A stretch of 17,303 bases of DNA, from contig DASXAP010000311.1 in NCBI GenBank assembly GCA_036406655.1, positions 1 through 17,303 of the forward strand. The letters are read 5' to 3'. This stretch comes from VAZQ01 sp036406655 (GTDB lineage: Bacteria; Pseudomonadota; Alphaproteobacteria; Rhizobiales; Xanthobacteraceae). The notes below the pieces were generated by a model. The model had not been told where the DNA came from, did no database searches, and was given only the letters and a program-made list of their open reading frames with translations. Both the position numbers and the translations under genes were made by a program. Positions 11,792 through 17,303 of this stretch are shown here, piece after piece (positions within the stretch are counted from its first letter, which is position 1; every line of letters starts with the position of its first letter).

Positions 11792-11964
11792 GCGATCCGC
11801 TGCTGGACGAGAGCATTCCGGCGGGGCGGGAACACCGCGACACCCGCTCGCGCCGTCACCTTAGAGGAGTTTCCGATGGCATTGAACCGGCTTCGTTGCA
11901 ACCGGAGCCGGGCGCCGGCCACAATCCGTGATAGGGTGGGGCGTCACCCGACCGAGAGGCCCGG
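11792..11964. promoter_or_regulatory. Divergent promoter region between amidohydrolase and UbiD-family genes
   Basis: These 173 bases separate the first genes of two divergent units and must carry start signals for both unless more distant promoters are used. I could not pick a convincing -35/-10 pair. TTGCAA near 11894 is a possible -35 element on the plus strand but lacks a good -10 partner. A short GCCGG-GCG-CCGGC palindrome lies near 11907-11919. No regulator gene adjoins the cluster. Confidence 0.4.
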
Positions 11965-12181
11965 ATGCTCGATCAACCTGCCCTCCTGCCGCGCGCCTCC
12001 CTGCAAGGGAGCCCGCGCCTGGACCTGCAGGAGCACCTGGGGGACCTCGCCGAGAGGGGGCTCCTGGTGCGGATCGAGCGGCCGATCAACAAGGATACCG
12101 AGCTGCACCCGCTGGTGCGCTGGCAATTCCTCGGTGGGGTGCCGGAGGACAAGCGGCGAGCGTTCCTGTTCACGCACGTGA
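11876..12181 (+). other. Small upstream ORF with a strong ribosome site, overlapping the UbiD-family start
   Basis: AGAGGAG at 11863-11869 lies six bases before ATG at 11876, the best ribosome site in the divergent spacer. It opens a 101-codon frame beginning MALNRLRCNRSRAP that is out of frame with the UbiD-family gene and overlaps its first 217 bases. Past 11965 the peptide has the Arg, Ser and Cys-rich look of a shadow frame. It could be a translated leader that affects decarboxylase translation, a remnant of a lost gene, or chance. No family is recognised. Confidence 0.25.
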
Positions 12182-13632
12182 CCGACGCGAAGGGACGCCG
12201 CTACGACATTCCGGTCGTGGTCGGCGCGCTCGCCGCCTCGCCGGACATCTATGCCATCGGCATGGGGCGGAGCGTGGAGCGGATCGGCGAGGCCTGGCTG
12301 CGGGCTATCGCCGAGCCGATACCGCCGATCCGGATCGGCGCCCCGCGCTGCCAGGAGGTCGTGATCAGCGGCGAGGACCTCAAATCTCCCAACGGGCTGA
12401 TGCGCCTGCCGGTGCCGGTGTCGACACCGGGGTTCGACTCCGCGCCCTACCTCACCGCCACGCTGTGCGTCACCCGCGATCCCGACAGCGGCATTCAGAA
12501 CATGGGCACCTACCGTGCCGCATTGAAGGCCGCGGACCGGCTGGTGGTGCGCATGGTCGCGCGCGAGGCGAGCGGCGCCGGCGGCTATCTGCACTGGCTC
12601 AAGTATCGCGAGCGCCGCGAGCCGATGCCGATCGCGATCGTGATCGGATGTGCGCCGGTGGTCATGTTCACCGGCCCGCAGAAGCTCGCGATCGACATGG
12701 ACGAGCTCGGCGTCGCCGGCGCGCTCGCCGGCCGGCCCATCGAGGTGGCGAAGGCGGTCAGCGTCGATCTCGACATCCCGGCGTCCGCCGAGATCGTGGT
12801 CGAGGGGCTGATCGATCCCGAGAAGCTCGAGCCGGAGGCGCCGTTCGGCGAGAGCAACGGTCATGTCGCGCTCGAGGCCTACAACATGCCGATGCGCGTG
12901 ACCGCGATCACCCGCAAGCGCGCGCCGGTGTTCACCTCGATCATCAGCCAGGTGACGCCGAGCGAGTCGAGCGTGATCAAGAAGGTCGCCTACGAGCCGC
13001 TGTTCCTGAGCCACCTGCGCGACCGCCTGGGCATAAAGGGGGTTCGCCGCGTGATCATGCACGAGCGGCTGACCAACCTGCGTCCGGTCATCTTCGTGCA
13101 GATCGCCGACGCCGTGCCCCGCAGCGAGGTGTGGCGCGCGCTGCATGGCGCCGCGAGCCTGCAGTCGAACTGCGGCAAGATCGTCATCGCGGTGAGCGAG
13201 GACATCGACCCCGCCAGCATGGATGCGGTGCTGTGGTCGCTCGCCTACCGCACCAATCCGATCGAGGACGTGCATCTCGTGCCGCACCGCGGCGCCGTGC
13301 AGGGCGCGCAGTACGGGCCGAAAACCTCGGACTCCGGCATGCTGGTCGATGCGACGCGCAAATATCCGATGGCGCCGCTCGCGCTGCCGACGCGGCAATA
13401 CATGGAGCACGCGCGCGCGTTGTGGGAGGAGCTGGATCTCTATCCGCTCGACGTGCAGTCGCCGTGGCACGGCTACGGGCTGGGCGACTGGAGCGACCGC
13501 TGGGAGACCTTCGCGCGGCGTGCCGCAGCCGGCGATTGGGAGCTCACCGGCCGCGAGACCCTCGCTGCCCAGCGCGGCGGGGTCGCTCCGGAGAGCCCCG
13601 CCCGCTTCGACGACGAGCCGCCGCAATCGTAG
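11965..13632 (+). CDS. UbiD-family prenylated-FMN-dependent decarboxylase
   Basis: 555 residues, in the 450-600 range of UbiD/Fdc-type enzymes, which decarboxylate aromatic or alpha,beta-unsaturated acids reversibly using prenylated FMN. Seen: DLQEHLGDLAERGLLVRIER at the N-terminus, the prFMN/metal box QNMGTYR with Asn179 and Arg184, and Glu286 and Glu291 before P-F-G-E. These sit at the same relative spacing as Asn168, Arg173, Glu277 and Glu282 of Aspergillus Fdc1, so the enzyme should be active. The start ATG has GAGAGG about five bases upstream. No UbiX-type prenyltransferase gene is in the window, so the cofactor must be made elsewhere. It diverges from the transporter unit and is probably the decarboxylation step of the same pathway. 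It is not close enough in context to be the ubiquinone-pathway UbiD, so no symbol is given. Confidence 0.94.
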   Translation: MLDQPALLPRASLQGSPRLDLQEHLGDLAERGLLVRIERPINKDTELHPLVRWQFLGGVPEDKRRAFLFTHVTDAKGRRYDIPVVVGALAASPDIYAIGMGRSVERIGEAWLRAIAEPIPPIRIGAPRCQEVVISGEDLKSPNGLMRLPVPVSTPGFDSAPYLTATLCVTRDPDSGIQNMGTYRAALKAADRLVVRMVAREASGAGGYLHWLKYRERREPMPIAIVIGCAPVVMFTGPQKLAIDMDELGVAGALAGRPIEVAKAVSVDLDIPASAEIVVEGLIDPEKLEPEAPFGESNGHVALEAYNMPMRVTAITRKRAPVFTSIISQVTPSESSVIKKVAYEPLFLSHLRDRLGIKGVRRVIMHERLTNLRPVIFVQIADAVPRSEVWRALHGAASLQSNCGKIVIAVSEDIDPASMDAVLWSLAYRTNPIEDVHLVPHRGAVQGAQYGPKTSDSGMLVDATRKYPMAPLALPTRQYMEHARALWEELDLYPLDVQSPWHGYGLGDWSDRWETFARRAAAGDWELTGRETLAAQRGGVAPESPARFDDEPPQS

Positions 13633-13684
13633 GCGCGCGTGCGGCGCCGAGGCGGGAGAAACCAGCCGCCGACCATGCCAAGAC

Positions 13685-13707
13685 GCCGGCCGCCGATGGC
13701 GGCTGGC
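13685..13707 (+). terminator. GC-rich stem-loop 53 bases after the UbiD-family gene
   Basis: Bases 13685-13694 pair with 13698-13707 (ten pairs, one a G-T wobble) around a GAT loop: GCCGGCCGCC / GGCGGCTGGC. It lies between two convergent genes, where a terminator is expected. No T-run follows, so Rho-independent function is uncertain. Confidence 0.35.
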
Positions 13708-13790
13708 TATGTCCGCTCACCCTCCGATGCGACCGACATTTGCGCGCCGCGCGAGACGCCCCTTTGTGCCAGAGGAGCTGACATAGATCA
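13708..13790. repeat. Possible degenerate Bradyrhizobium-type intergenic repeat
   Basis: TATGTCCGCTC, CGACCGACATT and GTGCCAGAGGAGCTGACAT occur in a row. On the plus strand the stretch reads MSAHPPMRPTF and then RRPFVPEEL. From memory this resembles the much-annotated spurious peptide series beginning MSALPPKAD and continuing FVPKAD, which comes from an abundant intergenic repeat of Bradyrhizobium-like genomes. The match here is degenerate and rests on recall only. Confidence 0.3.
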
Positions 13791-13913
13791 GCTGAGGACG
13801 AAGGTGGAATTGAAGTCGTCTCATTTGAACAGAAACACGGGACACCGCCAGCCAAGGCAGCGTTGATTGCCGTTTGCTCCCACCAGAGATTTCGCTCCGC
13901 AACTCGTGGTCAG

Positions 13914-14996
13914 CTACATCACCCGAAGTCTGCGGCTGTTGAGGAGGGCGCCTTCAGCGATCTCACTCCAATCTATGATCAACGGGAGGAATTGCTCGTA
14001 GCTCGCGTAGATCCTTTTGGTGAGGTCGTCGCCCGAGCCGGACTCGGCTACCACATCCTTGCTGATTCGGTGAAGTTCCTTCAGGACCGAGTCGTCGAGC
14101 TTCAGAATCTTGATCGCGCCTTCGTCGCGCAGCTTGCGCAGCCACAATGCGTTCTTGTGGTTGAACTCCGCCAGAGAGCGCGCGTACTCGGCAGCGGTTG
14201 CGTCCTCGATCAGCCGCCGGTCGCTGGCGTCCAAGCTTTCCCACAAGCGCTTGTTGATGCCTAGCGTTATGCCGGTCCCGGGCTCGTGAAAGCCAGGGTA
14301 GTAATAGTAGGCGGTGACGGTATGGAGGCCCAAGGCAGTGTCGAGCCAGGGCCCGACCCATTCGCTGGCATCGAGGGCGCCGGACCTGAGCGCCTGCACG
14401 ATTTCGCCGCCGGGCACGTTCACCACGATCGCGTCGAGCCGTCGAAGGACCTCGCCACCCATCCCCGGCATCCTGTAGCGCAGCCCTTTAAACGCTTCGG
14501 GTGAGGGAACCGGGCGTGTGGACCACCCGCCCATCTGGGTACCGGTGTTGCAGCAGAGCAAGGGCTTGATGTTGAATTGAGCGCTGAGTGCGTCCCATAG
14601 CTCCTGGCCGCCGCCGTACTGCACCCACGCGAAGAGTTCGTTCGCGGTGAAGCCGAACGGGACGGCGGCGAAGAAGTTGAACGCCGCCGACCTCTTTTCC
14701 CAATAATACTCGGCGGAATGATACATGTCGGCGACGCCACTCCCGACAGCCTCGAAGGTCTCGAAGGGGCGAACGAGCGTGCCGGCCGCGAACACCTCGA
14801 CGTCAATGCGTCCCCCGGTCGCAGCGCCAATGCGCTGCGCCAGGCGAGCCGCACTTGACTGAAGCCCCGGCGACCCTGCCGGCCAGTCGGTCACCATCTT
14901 CAACTGCCGGCTTCCCTGAGCGATCGCGGGGATCGCAAAACCGAATGTCGCGCCCGTAGCCATTCCAGCACCGGTTAAAACGTCCCGCCGTCGCAT
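13914..14996 (-). CDS. dctP: TRAP transporter solute-binding protein, DctP/TakP type, orphan
   Basis: 360 residues. The N-terminus has a twin-arginine-like signal (MRRRDVLTGAG, hydrophobic stretch, cleavage near PAIA/Q after residue 26), so the protein is probably periplasmic and perhaps exported folded. The mature part has WPAGSPG, ADMYHSAEYYWEK, the ligand-carboxylate region GLRYRMPGMGGEV and the diagnostic ALRSGALDASEWVGPW, all typical of the TakP/DctP branch that binds keto acids or related organic anions. GAGAGG lies eight bases before the ATG. No DctQ or DctM membrane subunit gene follows; the gene converges on the UbiD-family gene across 281 bases. It may supply a permease encoded elsewhere, or serve a sensor. 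Ligand unknown; keto acid is only a family-based guess. Confidence 0.93.
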   Translation of the reverse strand: MRRRDVLTGAGMATGATFGFAIPAIAQGSRQLKMVTDWPAGSPGLQSSAARLAQRIGAATGGRIDVEVFAAGTLVRPFETFEAVGSGVADMYHSAEYYWEKRSAAFNFFAAVPFGFTANELFAWVQYGGGQELWDALSAQFNIKPLLCCNTGTQMGGWSTRPVPSPEAFKGLRYRMPGMGGEVLRRLDAIVVNVPGGEIVQALRSGALDASEWVGPWLDTALGLHTVTAYYYYPGFHEPGTGITLGINKRLWESLDASDRRLIEDATAAEYARSLAEFNHKNALWLRKLRDEGAIKILKLDDSVLKELHRISKDVVAESGSGDDLTKRIYASYEQFLPLIIDWSEIAEGALLNSRRLRVM

Positions 14997-15353
14997 GGTT
15001 GCTGCCTCTCTATGGTCGCCGCATCGAGCGGCCGTTCCGTGGAATCCTATTCAAAGCGCAGACGGTACGCCACAGCTAGCTACCGGATAATCGCTACAAG
15101 GACTACCCGCGTCCGCTTCGCCCCGTTTGCGACCAAGTGCTCATTATCGCAAGCGACGCGTCCACTGCGCGCACGCGTCGGTGGAGGAGCGTCGACGAGC
15201 ATCAAGTGCAGTCATAACGAGTGACTATCAGCAATTCGGCGGGAGAGTTGAGCGGTGCCGGCATGTTTCGTGACGAGAATCACAGCGGCGCAGATTGTCT
15301 TCGATTACTTTCATCATGTCGAGCAAGGTTTCGACTCAACTACAGAGGGTCTC
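14997..15353. other. Long divergent spacer upstream of dctP and the His-Cys protein gene
   Basis: About 357 bases (258 if the GTG start of the next gene is used). It carries the dctP ribosome site (GAGAGG, 15005-15010) and an 8-bp inverted repeat at 15154-15180. Two possible ribosome sites for the next gene are also here: GGGAGAG at 15241-15247 and AGAGGGT just before 15354. No tRNA, small gene or clear promoter pair was recognised. The sequence is less GC-rich than the catabolic cluster. Confidence 0.5.
15154..15180. promoter_or_regulatory. 8-bp inverted repeat, candidate operator
   Basis: CGACGCGT at 15154-15161 is exactly complementary to ACGCGTCG at 15173-15180 with 11 bases between, giving arms about 19 bases centre to centre, a common spacing for dimeric regulators. 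It lies about 160 bases before dctP and 75-175 bases before the His-Cys protein gene. In GC-rich DNA such a match can occur by chance. Confidence 0.35.
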
Positions 15354-16157
15354 ATGATTACGAATCACGATCCGGACGGACAGGCTTCCGTTCAGTCATA
15401 CGATCCGGATGTCTTCGATCGACTCAATTTGTTTCGTACGGCGAAGACGCTGCTGTCGCGCCACAAGGGCTCCATCAGCGACCTCGGCGGCGTCATTATC
15501 GATTATAAGCTGCACAATGTTTTCGGGGTGAGCTTGCTCCATAAGCACTTTGACCTTCATCACGACGAGGTCCTGGTCCGCAACATCGACAGCGCGAGAA
15601 GGATTGCCCATAGCGGGCCCGTCTCGCGACATGTTGAGGCCGTGCCGTACCTCTGGAAGGCTTTGCGCGACCCGGGTGGCCGGTTGCGGCTGGCTCCTCT
15701 GGAATTCGTGCGCCGCCATGACGTGCTATCCTACGAAGTGGATCTCACCCGGCACGCGTCCTTCCTGACCGCGATCGCTCGTGCCCTGGCGGAGCGGAAC
15801 CTCCTCGATGTGTTCGGTATCTCGACCACGAACATCCGCAACATCCCGCTCGGTCCCCATGAACTGATGGTGGAAACGACCGACAGCGAGAAGCGGAGGC
15901 TGACTATCACCCCGATGCCTCGCGCTGATGTCAAGATTGACGACCTGACCGAGACGTTCTGGACCTTCATTCCCGGACCTGTGGTCGACATCGGCGAGGT
16001 TCTCAAGTGCACCGGTGAACACTGCAGGCAGCACTGCCAGAGCCATTGCCACACTCACTGCATAAGCCACTGCAGTGGGCTCAACCACTGCTATGGGCAT
16101 TGCGTCGAGCATGGCCCCGTCTGCACTGTACACTGCAATCATCCCGATCCGTATTAG
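15354..16157 (+). CDS. Unrecognised protein with a C-terminal His-Cys (xxHC) repeat tail
   Basis: 267 residues from the ATG at 15354, which has AGAGGGT just upstream. A GTG at 15255 with GGGAGAG would give 300 residues, and I cannot exclude it. The N-terminal about 215 residues look like a folded soluble domain (VFDRLNLFRTAKTLL, LGGVIIDYKLHNVFGVSLLH, KHFDLHHDEVLV); no signal peptide or membrane helix is seen and I recognise no family. The last 50 residues (about 219-267) contain ten Cys and eleven His, with five consecutive xxHC tetrads (EHC, RQHC, QSHC, HTHC, ISHC), then NHC, YGHC and, after a short break, VHC. Alternating His/Cys at a four-residue period strongly suggests binding of several soft or borderline metal ions (Zn, Cu, Ni, Fe) or a cluster. 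This is inference. The gene stands alone between the divergent dctP and a relic-bearing spacer. Confidence 0.8.
   Translation: MITNHDPDGQASVQSYDPDVFDRLNLFRTAKTLLSRHKGSISDLGGVIIDYKLHNVFGVSLLHKHFDLHHDEVLVRNIDSARRIAHSGPVSRHVEAVPYLWKALRDPGGRLRLAPLEFVRRHDVLSYEVDLTRHASFLTAIARALAERNLLDVFGISTTNIRNIPLGPHELMVETTDSEKRRLTITPMPRADVKIDDLTETFWTFIPGPVVDIGEVLKCTGEHCRQHCQSHCHTHCISHCSGLNHCYGHCVEHGPVCTVHCNHPDPY
16020..16136 (+). repeat. 12-bp-period CAY-TGC coding repeat
   Basis: His-Cys codon pairs CAC TGC or CAT TGC start at 16020, 16032, 16044, 16056 and 16068, exactly 12 bases apart, then at 16086, 16098 and, after a gap, 16131. The two intervening codons differ in every unit, and both His codons are used, so the amino-acid pattern is kept better than the DNA. 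It encodes the metal-ligand-like tail. Confidence 0.85.
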
Positions 16158-16584
16158 GACGGGTGCGCGCGATGTCTCCCGTGCTTCCGACACTAAGGAT
16201 AGCACACCTCGGCTACGGCAGGAGACTGCTGCGCTGCGGGATTGCGGTCCGACGTATGTCGCAGACGGGTCATCTTCGCCGTTTTTGGCTCATTACCGGG
16301 GATGGCCGTCCGTGTCCGCAGCAGCTCCAATTCCCGCCGTGAGCAGGCGAAGCAAGACCCGCGCCTACTCGATCGCCTCGTCGGCGAGGGCCAGCAGTGT
16401 GGGTGGCACTTCGAGGCCGAGCGCCTCGAGAAGAGGGAGGAACTTCGGTTCCACGCGACATAAAATTTGCCTTGAATGTTTTTGCAGTGACTCATACTTC
16501 GCACACATGGGAGGGGTTACCTGAGCACCAAAACCCGCCCAGTCCGCTCACAGTGCGATTGGACGATTCCAGGGAGATCATCCG
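16158..16584. other. 427-bp spacer with relic sequence and phasin upstream region
   Basis: No intact gene is supported. The middle (about 16230-16465) holds the relic described separately. On the plus strand MSQTGHLRRFW (from 16257) recalls another often mis-annotated Rhizobiales intergenic peptide. The AT-richer last part (16455-16500) probably carries the phasin promoter; TTGAAT at 16472 and CATACT at 16493 are only 15 bases apart and not convincing. The phasin ribosome site is at its end. Confidence 0.5.
16365..16463 (-). pseudogene. Probable relic of the C-terminus of an ABC-type substrate-binding protein (PF04392-like)
   Basis: Read on the minus strand, the frame ending at TAG (16367-16365) gives EPKFLPLLEALGLEVPP followed by TLLALADEAIE and stop. 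From memory, proteins of the ABC_sub_bind family, very numerous in Bradyrhizobium-like genomes, end with a segment such as KALGLEVPPTLLALADEVIE. Upstream the similarity stops within about 35 codons and no start or body is present. The opposite strand reads SIASSARASSVGGTSRPSA, a peptide often annotated by mistake from such tails. Family assignment is from recall only. Confidence 0.45.
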
Positions 16585-16920
16585 ATGTTCCAAAATTTCG
16601 AGGGAATGCAGAGCTTGGCGAAGGCCAATATCGACGCGTCACTGAAGTCGTTTGACCTGATGACGAAGAACGTTCGGACGATCGCAAACGAGATGACCGA
16701 TTATACGAAGCGGTCGCTCGAGAACAGCACCAGGACTCTCGAAAAGTTGGTTGGTGCGAAGTCGGTTGACAAGGTAATCGAAGTGCAAAGCGAGTATGCC
16801 AAAGCGACCTTCAACGACTACGTTGCTGAAGCCGGCAAGCTCGGCAAGCTCTGTGCTGACCTCAGCAAGGAAGCGTTCCAGCCGTACGAGGGCTTTATGA
16901 CGACAGCGCACAGACCCTGA
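16585..16920 (+). CDS. Phasin-family protein
   Basis: 111 residues, the small size usual for alphaproteobacterial phasins. The sequence is almost wholly amphipathic helix with heptad-like spacing, Lys and Ala rich, with no Pro before residue 95. The block DKVIEVQSEYAKATFNDYVAE matches the conserved phasin_2 pattern (LQxxyaKxxfexyvxxa). Phasins coat polyhydroxyalkanoate granules; some small members are instead stress-related or chaperone-like. AGGGAGA lies seven bases before the ATG. It is a single gene, followed after 88 bases by a convergent GMC oxidoreductase gene. No PHA synthase or regulator gene is in the window, so a granule role rests on family alone. One Cys (in KLCADLSKE) is present. 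Confidence 0.88.
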   Translation: MFQNFEGMQSLAKANIDASLKSFDLMTKNVRTIANEMTDYTKRSLENSTRTLEKLVGAKSVDKVIEVQSEYAKATFNDYVAEAGKLGKLCADLSKEAFQPYEGFMTTAHRP

Positions 16921-16947
16921 GACCGACAGACACGCAAGATCATGGGC

Positions 16948-16976
16948 GCGAAGCTCGGCGGGAAGGCGGGCTTCGC
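16948..16976. terminator. Stem-loop between the convergent phasin and GMC oxidoreductase genes
   Basis: GCGAAGCTCG (16948-16957) pairs with CGGGCTTCGC (16967-16976), ten pairs with one G-T wobble, around a nine-base loop. It lies in the 88-base space where both transcripts should end. No T-run follows on either strand, so its strength as an intrinsic terminator is doubtful. Confidence 0.45.
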
Positions 16977-17008
16977 ATCATGCAGCATCGGTGTCCATGC
17001 CCCTGCCG

Positions 17009-17303
17009 TCAGGCACCGGCCTCGGGCGGCAGGGCCTGCTTCCCGCGGATCAGGTCGGCTGCCCTCTCCGCGATCATGAGGACGCATGCATTGATATGCG
17101 CGGAGACGAGGTCGGGCATGACCGAGGCATCGACGACGCGCAGCCGCTCGACCCCGCGGACGCGCAGGTGCGGATCGGTCACCGCGTCCGGGCCGATGCC
17201 CATGGCGCAGGTGCCGCAGGGATGGTGGGCGGTGATCGCCGTTCGCCTGATGAAAGCGTCGATGTCGGCATCGGTCTTCACCTCCGCGCCCGGCGAGGTC
17301 TCG
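17009..17303 (-). CDS. GMC-family FAD oxidoreductase, C-terminal part (5' end outside window)
   Basis: About 97 C-terminal residues; the frame is open to the window edge (last readable codons ETSPGAEVKTDADI). The C-terminal GMC signature is clear: TAITAHHPCGTCAMG with the catalytic His pair region, DPHLRVRGVERLRVVDASVM, then PDLVSAHINACVLMIAERAA, where the second active-site position is Asn. These enzymes oxidise alcohols with FAD (choline, glucose and long-chain alcohol dehydrogenases and many of unknown substrate). The C-terminus matches the choline dehydrogenase-like branch in general, not a specific enzyme. Residues AHINAC replace the commoner GNTNAP. It converges on the phasin gene. The substrate cannot be assigned from this fragment. 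Confidence 0.9.
   Translation of the reverse strand, partial: ETSPGAEVKTDADIDAFIRRTAITAHHPCGTCAMGIGPDAVTDPHLRVRGVERLRVVDASVMPDLVSAHINACVLMIAERAADLIRGKQALPPEAGA

Noticed and set aside
11944..13626. 560-codon minus-strand frame antisense to the UbiD-family gene
   Set aside because: His and Arg-rich shadow; the sense strand has an intact enzyme with catalytic residues.
15354..16157. His-Cys protein as a ribosomally made peptide precursor
   Set aside because: The protein is about 267 residues with a large folded-looking domain rather than a short leader, and no modifying enzyme, protease or exporter gene is nearby. Not excluded if a distant enzyme acts on it.
16005..16157. His-Cys tail as a frameshift product of a shadow frame
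   Set aside because: The frame is continuous with the N-terminal part, ends in a normal stop, and the regular HC period with both His codons is not expected by chance; homologue comparison would settle it.
16570..16920. Phasin as part of a PHA synthesis operon
   Set aside because: No synthase, thiolase, reductase or PhaR gene adjoins it in this window.

Overview
The window looks like chromosomal DNA of a soil or plant-associated alphaproteobacterium, most likely Hyphomicrobiales near Bradyrhizobium, Rhodopseudomonas or Xanthobacteraceae. The evidence is the GC-rich coding sequence, an HWE-family histidine kinase, a tripartite tricarboxylate transporter (TTT) set, a TRAP solute-binding protein, a small phasin, and degenerate intergenic DNA that resembles repeats I remember from that group. 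No rRNA, tRNA, CRISPR array or intact insertion sequence was recognised.

Region 1 (3-5399, + strand) is a two-gene signalling unit. The first gene enters from outside the window and encodes a multi-HAMP hybrid histidine kinase with GAF, HisKA/HATPase and three receiver domains. Fifteen bases later comes a receiver-PAS-HWE kinase-receiver protein. Together they look like a phosphorelay; the input and output are unknown.

Region 2 (5412-13632) is a divergent catabolic and uptake cluster. The minus-strand unit reads amidohydrolase (ACMSD-like), cupin, tctC, CocE/NonD hydrolase, tctB, tctA. A UbiD-family prenylated-FMN decarboxylase gene diverges from it on the plus strand across about 170 bp. 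The inferred role is capture and import of a carboxylated, perhaps aromatic, compound followed by ester or amide hydrolysis and decarboxylation. The substrate cannot be read from sequence. A perfect 12-bp hairpin separates the cupin and tctC cistrons.

Region 3 (13633-17303) is a patchwork of apparently single genes separated by longer spacers. It holds an orphan TRAP solute-binding protein (minus), an unrecognised protein whose last 50 residues are a histidine-cysteine repeat with 10 Cys and 11 His (plus), a probable relic of another substrate-binding protein gene, a phasin (plus), and the 3' end of a GMC oxidoreductase gene (minus) that runs off the window. The His-Cys protein, at about 15354-16157, is the most novel item here: its tail looks built to bind several metal ions or a cluster, and I recognise no family for its N-terminal domain.
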